Assembly: GCA_902826615.1 (NCBI GenBank)
Contig: CADEFN010000001.1
Coordinates: 682,001-746,000, forward strand
DNA length: 64,000 nt
Direction of reading: 5' to 3'
Source of the DNA: an uncultured Gemmatimonadota bacterium
GTDB lineage: Bacteria; Gemmatimonadota; Gemmatimonadetes; Gemmatimonadales; Gemmatimonadaceae
Part shown: positions 38,037 through 48,519 of the stretch, one piece after another
Position numbering within the stretch: position 1 is the first letter of the stretch
Layout: every line of letters starts with the position of its first letter
The notes under the pieces: generated by a model
Databases searched by the model: none
Told to the model about the DNA's origin: nothing
The model's input: only the letters and a program-made list of their open reading frames with translations
Made by a program: the position numbers and the translations under genes

Positions 38037-38801
38037 TTAAAGCCCCATCTTCTCCAGATGAAACGGCAACATCTTGCGCCACCAGGGCCAGTCGTGCCGC
38101 ACATCATGCCCCCAGATGTCGAGCCAGTGCGGGATCTGTTTCTGCTCCAGGATCCCGGCCAAACGTCGTGATGCATCTGGTGCTTCGTAGGCGCCCTGAC
38201 CCGTTACGATCACAATCCGTGAGCTCCCCTGCAGCAACTCGAGCGCATGGCCGCTCATCCCCGGCAGGTACCAGGCCGGATTGTTGAAGAACACGTTGTC
38301 GTCCGAGTAGCCATCGAGATAACTCGGCGCCAGATCGTAGAAGCCGCTCATGGCGATCATCCCACCAAAGAGATCGGGACGTCGAAAGAGGGCGTTGGCG
38401 GCGTGGAAGGCCCCGAACGAGGCGCCCGTGGTCAGCGCGCGCGCGTGGCGGTCGCCAGATACATGTCTGATGTAGGGCACCACCTCTTCTTCGAGGTACG
38501 CCGAGTACATCGCCTGGCGCCGAGCCTGTTCGCGGACGGGGACGTGTTTGTCCATCCAGGCGTAGCTGTTGATGCTGTCGATGGAAAAGAGCCGCACTTT
38601 TCCCGACATGATGTGCGGCTCGATGGCCTTCACCAGGAAAAAGCGCTCGTTCTCCAGAAAGTCGGCGGCCGCGGTGGGAAAGAGCAGAATCGGGGTGCCG
38701 GCGTGGCCATAGGAAACGATCGGCATTTCCAGACCGAGCCGGGGGGATCGCCACCCGTCGATCACCTTGGGCATGGCGGGGTCGATGTATTGAATCGGCA
38801 T
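38037..38801 (-). CDS. Putative esterase-family alpha/beta hydrolase
   Basis: 254 residues from ATG 38801; the longer frame upstream has no conserved sequence. Segments: MPIVSYGHAGTPILLFPTAA near the start, and the nucleophile elbow TTGASFGAFHAANALFRRPD at about residue 120 (GxSxG as GASFG). The aspartate is probably in VTGQGAYEAPD, and the histidine in HDWPWWRKMLP near the C-terminus. This matches the esterase D/YbbA-like 'putative esterase' family. No signal peptide is visible, so it acts in the cytoplasm. The substrate is unknown. Confidence 0.82.
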   Translation of the reverse strand: MPIQYIDPAMPKVIDGWRSPRLGLEMPIVSYGHAGTPILLFPTAAADFLENERFFLVKAIEPHIMSGKVRLFSIDSINSYAWMDKHVPVREQARRQAMYSAYLEEEVVPYIRHVSGDRHARALTTGASFGAFHAANALFRRPDLFGGMIAMSGFYDLAPSYLDGYSDDNVFFNNPAWYLPGMSGHALELLQGSSRIVIVTGQGAYEAPDASRRLAGILEQKQIPHWLDIWGHDVRHDWPWWRKMLPFHLEKMGL

Positions 38802-38950
38802 AGTGATCAGCGTGAGTGAGTCTGCTGGATTGCTGGATCGGCACGCGGAAACTACCGGAGTCGAGCCCGGACGCCACCACACAGATGCGTGAGCCGCACC
38901 GGAATTGGCCCCACGGCTCCCGCCCAAACGGCCCTGTTTGATGCCTGGGA

Positions 38951-41617
38951 GTGGTGGCACTGTGCCACCCTACCTGCCTCTCGGGGACATCAGTGTTTCA
39001 TCTCGCCGCTGCAGCGCTCTGCGTTGCGAGCAGTGTTGCCGCCGGCCCTCGGCGCCCGCCTTCAAATGCACCTGCGCTTCCTGCCGAACGACCGTCTGCT
39101 CCAACGCGGGCGGCCACCTACGACATGCGTCACGTCGCCCTCGACCTGCGCGTTGACTGGACCGGCCGAGCGGTCGAAGGCACCGCCGCACTCACCCTTG
39201 TTCCACGCGCGTCCCTCGACACTATCGCGCTCGACGCGGCCTGGCTGGACATCAAGTCGGTCACCATGGCCGGTGGAACGGCCCTGACCTTCGTCGACGA
39301 CAAAAGCGACCGCGATGGCGCACTGCGCGTCGCACTCCCGCGATCCGCCGCGCCGGGCACCCCCCTGACCCTCCAGATCAGCTATCGCACCACCTGGGTC
39401 AATCACGCCGACCCGGCCAATCTCGGTGGGAGCAATGGCAAAGGGCTGCGCTTCTTTAGCCCAACCACCACCGAGCCCATCAAACGTCGCCAGCTCTGGT
39501 CCATCGGTGAACCCACGGGCAACCGCTACTGGTACCCGGGCCACGACACCCCCGACGACCTCATCACCTCGGAGGTGCGGGTGACCGTTGCGGCACCACT
39601 CACGGTTGTATCGAACGGACGTCTGGTCGGCACCAGGCCTAACGCCGACGGCACACGCACCTGGCACTGGCGGCAGAACCGGCCGCACGCCAACCATCTT
39701 ACCACGCTGACCATTGGCGAATACCGCACCATCACGCACGTCGCGAGCGGGGTCACGCTGCAGAGTGTTGGTTATCCCGACGAATACGAGGCGGTCAAGG
39801 CGAGTGTGGTCCGGCTGCCGCGCATGATGGAGTTCTTCACTCGGCAGACGGGCGTGCCCTTTCCGGGACAGACCTACTCGCAAGTGTTTGTGCAGGACCT
39901 TCCCTGGGGCATTCGCGGCAGTGGGGCCAGCACCCTCACCGAGAACATGATCGATGACTACCGCACCCACGAGGATTGGCGCTACCTGTGGGACGGGCTC
40001 GAAGCCGAAGCACTCGCCTCGCAATGGTTTGGTGGTGTTGTGTCCATTCGCGAGTGGAGGCATGCGTGGCTGAGCCGCGCCTTTGCGCACTACTTTGACG
40101 CCCTTTTCAGCGAATACATCAATGGTCGCGATGAGGCGCTACTGTGGAACCTGACCGGTGACCGCAACGCGTACCTGGCGGACTGGAACAGCGGGACGCG
40201 ACAGGCAACGGTGCCCCAAGCCGTGGACAGCGGCGGCATCTGGGCGGCCAGCACCGCGCCCTACAATCGGGGAGCATTGGTGTTGCACATGCTGCGGAAA
40301 GAGGTGGGGGATTCTGCCTGGTGGCGCGGGATTCGCCGCTTTCTCCGACGTCATGCCGGCTCAACGGTCACCACCGAAGATTTCCAGCGCGCCATGGAAG
40401 ATGCCAGCGGGCGACCACTTGGATGGTTCTTTGATCAATGGGTGTACGGCATCGGTCATCCGGTGTTCGAGGTCACCACCGAGTACGACGGTGAGCACAA
40501 GACGCTGACGCTGAAGGTGCTCCAGACTCAGACGCGAGACAGCACCTGGGAGCCCACGAGCCGAGCGTACTTCGAGGGCGCCATGGAGATTGCCATCGAC
40601 AATCGTGTCGAGCGCATTCGCCTCGCGCCTCGGCGAGAAAATGTGTTCACCTATCGCACCAATGCGCCGCCACGACTTGTCGCCTTTGATCGGGGGGGCA
40701 CATGGATCAAGGAGGTGCGTTTTACCAAACCGGTGAGTGCCTGGGTGCACCAGTCGCGTGCGGACGTCGACGCCACCGGGCGTCAGAACGCGGTGCGAGA
40801 ACTTGCCGCCATCGCGCGAGACACCGCGGCAACCACTACGGACCGGCAAGAGGCGACCAAAGGCCTGCACCAGGTGATCCGCCACGATGGCTTCTGGCGC
40901 GTACGGTACTCAGCCCTGTTGCAGCTGCAATCCCTCGTCACGCCTGCAAACCCCGCCACGCCCGCGCCGCTCGACACCGAAACACGTGACCTCCTCCTCC
41001 ACGTGATCAAGACCGAGCGCTCATGGGTTCGCTCGGCGGCGTTCAGCACACTCGGTCTCACCCGCGACCCTGCGCATGCCGAGTTGTACATCGCAGCCCT
41101 CGCCGACTCCAGCCATCCCGTCAACTACACCGCCGCCATCGCACTGGGCAAAAGTGGAAGTCCCGCCGCCTTCGAGGCGCTCACCGCATACATGAAGCTT
41201 CCCTCGTGGAAGGGCGAGAACGTCATTTGCGCCATGGCCGGGCTCAAGGAGCTCGGCGACAAACGTGGTGCAGCGATTGCGCTCGCGGTGTTCAGCGACA
41301 CGACGACATCGCGATGGTTCCTCGCGACCTCACGCTGGGATTTCCGGATGGCGGCGGCGGAAGTGCTGGTGGCGCTCGGGGCAGGGGAGCAAGCATGGCC
41401 CACCCTTGAACGCCGGTATCGGCGATCCCTCGAGGAAGGGGATACCAACGACATCTTCTCCAACGTGCTCCTCATGGCCATTCTGGGCGATCGCCGTGCC
41501 GCGCCCATCTTTGGCGAACTCCGGGAACGCTACAAGTCCGATGCCGGTGCCCTCTCTGCCTTGTCCGGGTATGAAGCGCAGTGGAAAGAAGGACAAGCGG
41601 TCATGTCACACCGGTGA
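38951..41617 (+). CDS. M1 aminopeptidase homologue lacking the zinc site (probable pseudoenzyme)
   Basis: 888 residues, with a signal-like N-terminus (LAAAALCVASSVAAG) after an uncertain GTG start. The M1 scaffold is clear: beta domain, a QLWSIGEPTGNRYWYPGHD segment, SQWFGGVV in place of the canonical HQWFGN, and C-terminal HEAT-like helices. But HELAH is replaced by E353-A-L-A-S357 and the third zinc ligand, 23 residues after the first position, is R376 in SRAFA instead of E in NEGFA. GAMEN is also replaced by a longer GASTLTEN. All zinc ligands and the catalytic glutamate are gone while the fold and spacing are intact. It may bind peptides or act as a scaffold. The frame is undisturbed, so this is not simple decay. 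Confidence 0.82.
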   Translation: MVALCHPTCLSGTSVFHLAAAALCVASSVAAGPRRPPSNAPALPAERPSAPTRAATYDMRHVALDLRVDWTGRAVEGTAALTLVPRASLDTIALDAAWLDIKSVTMAGGTALTFVDDKSDRDGALRVALPRSAAPGTPLTLQISYRTTWVNHADPANLGGSNGKGLRFFSPTTTEPIKRRQLWSIGEPTGNRYWYPGHDTPDDLITSEVRVTVAAPLTVVSNGRLVGTRPNADGTRTWHWRQNRPHANHLTTLTIGEYRTITHVASGVTLQSVGYPDEYEAVKASVVRLPRMMEFFTRQTGVPFPGQTYSQVFVQDLPWGIRGSGASTLTENMIDDYRTHEDWRYLWDGLEAEALASQWFGGVVSIREWRHAWLSRAFAHYFDALFSEYINGRDEALLWNLTGDRNAYLADWNSGTRQATVPQAVDSGGIWAASTAPYNRGALVLHMLRKEVGDSAWWRGIRRFLRRHAGSTVTTEDFQRAMEDASGRPLGWFFDQWVYGIGHPVFEVTTEYDGEHKTLTLKVLQTQTRDSTWEPTSRAYFEGAMEIAIDNRVERIRLAPRRENVFTYRTNAPPRLVAFDRGGTWIKEVRFTKPVSAWVHQSRADVDATGRQNAVRELAAIARDTAATTTDRQEATKGLHQVIRHDGFWRVRYSALLQLQSLVTPANPATPAPLDTETRDLLLHVIKTERSWVRSAAFSTLGLTRDPAHAELYIAALADSSHPVNYTAAIALGKSGSPAAFEALTAYMKLPSWKGENVICAMAGLKELGDKRGAAIALAVFSDTTTSRWFLATSRWDFRMAAAEVLVALGAGEQAWPTLERRYRRSLEEGDTNDIFSNVLLMAILGDRRAAPIFGELRERYKSDAGALSALSGYEAQWKEGQAVMSHR

Positions 41618-42028
41618 GATGGCCTCGATGCGAATGTTCTGGGCGCCTTCCCATAACACACGACGTCCCAGCTCGGTCAGCTGATCGAGGCCGCTGGTGA
41701 GTGTGAGGAAGTGGTTGCCGGCCAGCTGCCCCACTTTGGACGAAAAGATGCAGCTGCCGTAAGGGAACAGAATCTCCGTTTCGCTCGCGCCGGCCGGGTG
41801 GAGCAGGAGATCGCCGCGCGAGGGGTGACTCGTGGCGTTTTCGGTGCCCACCCCAAGACTCATCTCCCCCAGCGGGACCCAGGCCGCTTCGCCGCTCCAG
41901 CGCGCCTGAATGAGTTTGCTCTCGAAGGGGAGGAGGGAGCGAAAGGCGGCGCAGGTCTGTGGTGCTGCGCGCTCCTCGAGCCGGCCGGTGAACTCGAGGT
42001 CGCCAACTATGATATGGACGTCAGTCAT
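41606..42028 (-). CDS. DUF3830-like (cyclophilin-fold) protein
   Basis: 140 residues from ATG 42028. The opening VHIIVGDLEFTGRLEERAAP and AAFRSLLPFESKLIQARWSG, then ENATSHPSRGDLLLHP and SETEILFPYGSCIFSSKVG, match my recollection of the DUF3830 family, proteins of cyclophilin-like fold without known function. It is cytoplasmic and overlaps the convergent M1-like gene by 12 bases. It diverges from the P1 peptidase gene with a 110-base gap. Confidence 0.6.
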   Translation of the reverse strand: MTDVHIIVGDLEFTGRLEERAAPQTCAAFRSLLPFESKLIQARWSGEAAWVPLGEMSLGVGTENATSHPSRGDLLLHPAGASETEILFPYGSCIFSSKVGQLAGNHFLTLTSGLDQLTELGRRVLWEGAQNIRIEAISPV

Positions 42029-42138
42029 TCCGGGTTCGTGGAGGAGTGACCCGAGTATCGCACACTGCGCTTGATGCGGCCAGATAGCCAACCCGGCGCA
42101 CCCGCCCCATTGTTGAGCGCACTCGCGTCCTCAATTCC

Positions 42139-43296
42139 ATGTGCACTCGCCGTCCCGTCTTCCCCACGCCAACGGGGAGCTCCCTCTCCGCCACTTTCCT
42201 CCTCCTCGCCCTCGTGTCCGCGACGGCGCTGCAGGCACAACCGCGCGCGCGTGAGCTCGGCATTCCCTTCACGGGTGTCACCGGCCCACTCAACGCCATC
42301 ACCGATGTGCCGGGCGTGGAGGTGGGTCATCGCACACTCATTCGCGGGTCGGGCAAGTCGAGTGTGCGCACCGGAGTGACGGCGGTGCTGCCGAAGGGCA
42401 AGCGCTGGGCGCCCGTCTTTGCCGGATGGTTTGCCGGCAACGGATTTGGCGAGATGACCGGCGCCCCGTGGGTGGTAGAGGGCGGCACGTTAGGCGGTCC
42501 GGTGATGATCACTGGCACCTACTCGGTTGGCGTGGTGCGCGACGCGGTGAACCGCTGGTTCGCGGAGGTGGTGCGGCAGGACATTCCGTGGCACCAGCCC
42601 GTGGTCGGTGAGACGAGTGATGCGTTTCTCAATGATGCCGCGGGCCAGCATGTCACCAGCGCCGACGCCTTCGCCGCGCTCAACGACGCACGACCGGGTG
42701 CGGTGACCGAAGGGAGTGTGGGTGGAGGCACAGGCATGGTGGCCCACGGCTTCAAGGGCGGCATCGGCACCTCGAGCCGCCGGGTGACCGGGGGCTACAC
42801 GTTAGGCGTGCTGGTTCAGGCCAACTATGGAGTGAGAGAGCAGCTTACGATCGCCGGGGTGCCCGTTGGCCGAGAACTGCGTGGCGCGGAACGGGAGCGG
42901 GGCGCGCAGCCACCGGCCGATCGCGACGGCTCCATCATCGTCGTCGTGGCCACAGACGCACCCCTTCTCCCGCACCAGCTCGAGCGCATCGCACGGCGTG
43001 TGCCGATGGGAATTGCCCGGCTTGGCGGATCAGCCTCCAATGGGTCGGGGGACATCTTCATCGCCTTCTCGACCGCCAACCCGGGGGCAGGAGCTTCCAC
43101 CGGAGTCACCCCCCTCGAATGGCTCCCCAACGGCGACCTGAATCCCCTTTTCCAGGCAACGGTCGAGGCGACGGAGGAGGCAATCGTGAACGCCTTGGTG
43201 GCGGGCCGGGATATGGATGGCGCGAACGGCCGGGTCTTCGGGCTTCCACTGGCTCAAGTCCAGGAGCTGCTCAAGAGGTACGGCAGAGGCTCCTGA
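42139..43296 (+). CDS. P1 family (DmpA/BapA-like) aminopeptidase, secreted
   Basis: 385 residues with a signal peptide (LSATFLLLALVSATALQAQ). Family pattern: ITDVPGVEVGHRTLIRG, GEMTGAPWVVEGGTLGGPVM, SVGGGTGMVAHGFKGGIG. The autocleavage site is DRDGSIIVVVATDAPLLPHQ, in which the serine after glycine becomes the N-terminal nucleophile of the small subunit. Such N-terminal-nucleophile enzymes cleave D- or beta-amino-acid-containing or ordinary short peptides; specificity is not predictable. It fits the many exported peptidases in this window. Confidence 0.88.
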   Translation: MCTRRPVFPTPTGSSLSATFLLLALVSATALQAQPRARELGIPFTGVTGPLNAITDVPGVEVGHRTLIRGSGKSSVRTGVTAVLPKGKRWAPVFAGWFAGNGFGEMTGAPWVVEGGTLGGPVMITGTYSVGVVRDAVNRWFAEVVRQDIPWHQPVVGETSDAFLNDAAGQHVTSADAFAALNDARPGAVTEGSVGGGTGMVAHGFKGGIGTSSRRVTGGYTLGVLVQANYGVREQLTIAGVPVGRELRGAERERGAQPPADRDGSIIVVVATDAPLLPHQLERIARRVPMGIARLGGSASNGSGDIFIAFSTANPGAGASTGVTPLEWLPNGDLNPLFQATVEATEEAIVNALVAGRDMDGANGRVFGLPLAQVQELLKRYGRGS

Positions 43297-43332
43297 CTGC
43301 CGAGTTGACGGGTGTGGAGCCGTCGCCCGGAT

Positions 43333-43350
43333 GTCGTCCCGAAGGGCGAC
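43333..43350. terminator. Possible hairpin between convergent genes
   Basis: GTCGTCCC / GGGCGAC with a GAA loop and one bulged T, between the P1 peptidase stop (43296) and the convergent stop at 43374. There is no U-run, so terminator activity is uncertain. Confidence 0.35.
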
Positions 43351-43373
43351 CCAACCGCAAGAACGCCCGACGG

Positions 43374-44294
43374 TTACTTCGGGGTGATCACAAAATCCAC
43401 CAGCACCCCGCTCACAAAACTCGTCGATACCTTCATTCCATCCTTTGTGTACGAGCGCTTCATCACAGTGACCGAGCCCTCCTTCTGCTCCCCCGCCGTA
43501 TCGGCTGGACCGAGCAGGTCCTCCACTTCCTTGACCGACAAACCCTTCTTCATCTGAGCGAGGCCGCCGGCGCCACCGGGCGCCGTCGCGTTGGTGGACG
43601 GCGGCACCACCGCCTGTGCGGTCGCCACCTTCGAGCCCGACGCCGAAAAGTCGACGTACTGCGCCAGGGTCGTCATGAGCCCTTCGGGGGTGAGGGCTGC
43701 CACGGGGATCCCCTCCTTGTACCGGATGTTGAAGCGGCTCCCACTCTGTTCCCGTTTGGCCCGCAGATTCACTTCCAGCGCCGCATTCGCCTGCGCCGCC
43801 TCGGCCCGCGCCTTGTCGTTCTCCCGTTCGCGGGCGGAGCGCACATTGTTCAGTTCCCGCTCCAGCTCCTTCCGGCGTGTAGGGCCTGGCGCCTCCTTGA
43901 TCTGCTTCTTGAGGTCCTTCTCGCGCGTCGACTCGCTCTCCACGTCGGCCGACACGCGGCTGGTGCCCGCGAAATCACCAAACGTGCCGAAGCCGCCGCC
44001 ACCGAGCTGAAACTCGATGTGCGAGTCCTTCTTCACGACAACCTTCGTGATCATCACCTGGTCGCCGATCTTGAGCGACGTCCCGTCTTCCTTGATCCGG
44101 TCTGCCACCTGTCGCCAGTTCACCTGCGTCTGCTGCTCGGGAAAGACATCGATGCCGCGGCTGGTGCCGGGCATGGCCACCTTGACCGAGACCAGCTTGC
44201 CTTCGAAAGCCGCTCGCAGCGCTGCTTCGTTCTGGGCGGCAATGGGTACAGCAATCGTGGCAGACGCCACGCAAAGGATGATCAGGGAGCGCAT
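43374..44294 (-). CDS. Secreted protein with central coiled coil, unknown function
   Basis: 306 residues with a signal peptide (MRSLIILCVASATIAVPIAAQ). The first 100 residues look like a compact beta domain (VSVKVAMPGTSRGIDVFP, GDQVMITKVVVKKDSHIEFQL). Residues of about 125-190 are Lys/Glu/Arg/Ala-rich (KKQIKEAPGPTRRKELEREL) and likely a coiled coil. The last 70 residues contain KKGLSVKEVEDLLGPAD, similar to the SmpA/OmlA-type 'helix, LGxPxx' modules. No family name is certain. It is a single gene, convergent with the P1 peptidase gene. Confidence 0.6.
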   Translation of the reverse strand: MRSLIILCVASATIAVPIAAQNEAALRAAFEGKLVSVKVAMPGTSRGIDVFPEQQTQVNWRQVADRIKEDGTSLKIGDQVMITKVVVKKDSHIEFQLGGGGFGTFGDFAGTSRVSADVESESTREKDLKKQIKEAPGPTRRKELERELNNVRSARERENDKARAEAAQANAALEVNLRAKREQSGSRFNIRYKEGIPVAALTPEGLMTTLAQYVDFSASGSKVATAQAVVPPSTNATAPGGAGGLAQMKKGLSVKEVEDLLGPADTAGEQKEGSVTVMKRSYTKDGMKVSTSFVSGVLVDFVITPK

Positions 44295-44403
44295 GGGGTT
44301 CTCGTGACTCGGGTCCTGTGGGCCGGGAGATGAGTGTACCTGCAGCCGAACGTATATGACGTTCGTGAATTCTCACCCATCTCACAACAGGTCAATCCAC
44401 CCA

Positions 44404-45951
44404 TCAGGGCGACGCCACGCACTGCAGCGCCTTGAGCGCAGGGGCTGCTCTCTCCACGGCGCGTTCCGCCCTTGCATGCCCCAGATTCCAGGCTCGGCGA
44501 TCACGAACGGAGGTCGGGTATTGCCCCAGAAGCGAGGTGGCAGCCTGGCACCATCCGTTCTCGCTTGTATCGGCGTCGCCGAGTACGCGCACGAGGGCGG
44601 GCACGGCGTCGGCGCTCAGCCAGGCGTGATACGATGCGTCAAAGGCGGCTCCACCCGCAGCCCTTGCTGCGTTCCCCCGAACAATCAGCTCTCCGGGATT
44701 CGCCAGGTTGAGGCCCAGCAGCAGGAGCCAGGCGCCGCGCAGGGTGAGCCCCGCAAAACGGTCGCGTTGCCCGCGCAGAATGGTCCACGCGAACGCGGCC
44801 AGGGCCATGGCAATCCATGCCATCCCGACCAGGGCGTGCACGCGATCGCTGGAGAAACCGAAGGAGTCGATGTAGAGCCGCATGCGGACCACCGCCGACA
44901 CGAGTACGAGGGTCACCATGCCGATCAGCACCTGGGCCATGGCTCGCCGGCGCGGTGTGGCCGCGAGTGATTCCTCAGGCGAGAGCCAGTCGAGCGCCAG
45001 GAGCACCCCCACCACGATGGCGCTGACACCAACAAGCACAAAGAAGCCCGATCGGGCATACTCGGCCAGGGAGACTCCGGCCACCGATTGGACGTATGCC
45101 TGGCCACCAAAGAGAATCCGTACCTGCACGGCGAGGAAGAGCCCAAACACGAGCAGCATCCCGGCGAGTACGGACGTGGTGTCCAGCGAGCCTAACGATA
45201 TTCTTCGCCCGGTGGATCGGCGGACGTCGCGGGTGCTCACGTGCAGCCAGCCCAGCACGGGCCACCCGAACAGGAACACAAATACGGCCCGCTGAACGAT
45301 GGTTTTCGGCTCGAGGTCGGTGAAGGACGCGAGCATCTTTCCGAAGACGGCGTCACCCATGGCCAGCAGCACCGCAAATGACGCCGCCACGACGAGCATG
45401 AGTGTCAGTGCGCGCCCCAGGGAACTCGCCAGCACGAGGTATCGCCTTCGTCCCGCCATGACCAGACTCGCGTCGGTCCGCAGAAAGCCGACCCCACCGC
45501 CGAACACCCGTGGAATCAGACCAAGCGCCGGCCGCACCACGTCGCCCACCGCCAGCCGCCCGATGCTTGCCGGAGCCGCCGAGGTTGACCAGAGCGCCGC
45601 GACGCCGAGCGATACCAGCGTGGCGACAATGTTCTCGAGTGTCAGCAGTCCGTCGTCACGAATGGACACTGCGAGGGCGAAGCATGTCGCAGCGAGCAGC
45701 GGCTCGAGCTGAGCCAGAGGGAGGGATCCACGCCGAAGGCGTGTCAGCTGGACGACCCCCCCGACGAGGAGGAGGAGGTACAGCGTCACGTTGAGCCCAA
45801 GCCCGTGGGCCCGGAAAAGGGCATCGCCCAGAAGCCCTCCCGCGAGCCCGAATACGAGGATCCGAGCGGCTCGGCTCTGCCGGAAGGCGAGGTCGGGCGT
45901 GGGCGGGGGGTCGATCTCCAGAACGAGGTCAGGGGAGGCGGCGGCAGTCAT
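44404..45951 (-). CDS. DUF4173-like polytopic membrane protein
   Basis: 515 residues from ATG 45951; the longer frame adds 15 non-conserved residues. About ten hydrophobic segments follow a short acidic N-terminus. A segment SPEESLAATPRRRAMAQV, then RMRLYIDSFGFSSDRVHALVGM and LNLANPGELIVRGN near the C-terminus match what I recall of the DUF4173 family, whose function is unknown. It is in the inner membrane. No nearby gene suggests a role. Confidence 0.68.
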   Translation of the reverse strand: MTAAASPDLVLEIDPPPTPDLAFRQSRAARILVFGLAGGLLGDALFRAHGLGLNVTLYLLLLVGGVVQLTRLRRGSLPLAQLEPLLAATCFALAVSIRDDGLLTLENIVATLVSLGVAALWSTSAAPASIGRLAVGDVVRPALGLIPRVFGGGVGFLRTDASLVMAGRRRYLVLASSLGRALTLMLVVAASFAVLLAMGDAVFGKMLASFTDLEPKTIVQRAVFVFLFGWPVLGWLHVSTRDVRRSTGRRISLGSLDTTSVLAGMLLVFGLFLAVQVRILFGGQAYVQSVAGVSLAEYARSGFFVLVGVSAIVVGVLLALDWLSPEESLAATPRRRAMAQVLIGMVTLVLVSAVVRMRLYIDSFGFSSDRVHALVGMAWIAMALAAFAWTILRGQRDRFAGLTLRGAWLLLLGLNLANPGELIVRGNAARAAGGAAFDASYHAWLSADAVPALVRVLGDADTSENGWCQAATSLLGQYPTSVRDRRAWNLGHARAERAVERAAPALKALQCVASP

Positions 45952-46130
45952 CGAGGCTCCAAGTGCTTTGAGACGCAAAGTACACTGCCAAGCCACATCC
46001 GCGCCAGTCGCTCACGCGAGTCCGGCTGATCTACGAGCCATCGGTGTGGTCACTCAGCCACCGATCGGCCATTCTGTCCAAACAGGCGCGCCGCCCGACG
46101 TCCCCAGCGTACGCCCCACCGCGGCTGCGC

Positions 46131-46643
46131 CTAACGCGGATCCTCCTGACAGACCGCGGCCTTGGGATCCGTGAGGCAGCGTCGCGGCCAGGTGGCCAGC
46201 TGCAGGCCGTAGAGCGATTCGTCGAGGCCACTGCGGCACGCCGCATCACCAAACTTCCGCCCTATCGTGGGCGCGAGCGATTTCCCGGCTGGGAAGGCGC
46301 AGACGCCTTCAATCGCGGCGTTCGCATCGCGGCTGTCATGTGCCACGGCGATGCTCAGGGCACCATCCGCAAAGTACAAGGTCGCGAGTCTGCGGAATGC
46401 CTCCCCGTCAACTATCCACAGCATTCGGCATCCCGTGTAGCGTTCGCTGATGGCGTCGTTCCTCGGAAAGACCATCAGGAAGCCTCCCGGTGTGGCCGCA
46501 ATCCCCGCCGCCGCCGGTGGTACACTCACGGAACAGTTAGGCGCACCCGCTGGCAGATAGTCACCGACAGCCTGTGCACGCACCGACGTCGCCCCAGCAA
46601 CACTCGTGACACCACACACGACGAGACTTCTCAGCAATTTCAT
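46131..46643 (-). CDS. Secreted protein of unknown function
   Basis: 170 residues with a signal peptide (LLRSLVVCGVTSVAGATSVRAQ). The mature part has six cysteines spread over its length (NCSVS, GCRML, VCAFP, ACRSG, RCLTD, VCQED), suggesting disulfide bonds in the periplasm. No family was recognised. The gene ends CGT TAG within a CGTTAGGC octamer. It lies 31 bases downstream of the glutaminyl-tRNA synthetase gene on the same strand. Confidence 0.6.
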   Translation of the reverse strand: MKLLRSLVVCGVTSVAGATSVRAQAVGDYLPAGAPNCSVSVPPAAAGIAATPGGFLMVFPRNDAISERYTGCRMLWIVDGEAFRRLATLYFADGALSIAVAHDSRDANAAIEGVCAFPAGKSLAPTIGRKFGDAACRSGLDESLYGLQLATWPRRCLTDPKAAVCQEDPR

Positions 46644-46674
46644 GCGGTCCTCGAGTGGGTGGAAGGCGCGAGGA

Positions 46675-48378
<1,704 letters not shown>

Positions 48379-48519
48379 GAGATGCGCGGTGTGGTCCGGG
48401 GACGGGACCTCAACTTACCCGGCCCTGCGGCTGTGGCGTAGGGGCACTGTCGGGTCCGCAACACGACCCCCTTGGCCGGGGGTTCCTGCGGGCACGAGAA
48501 CCGGCGCTAGAATTGAAGG

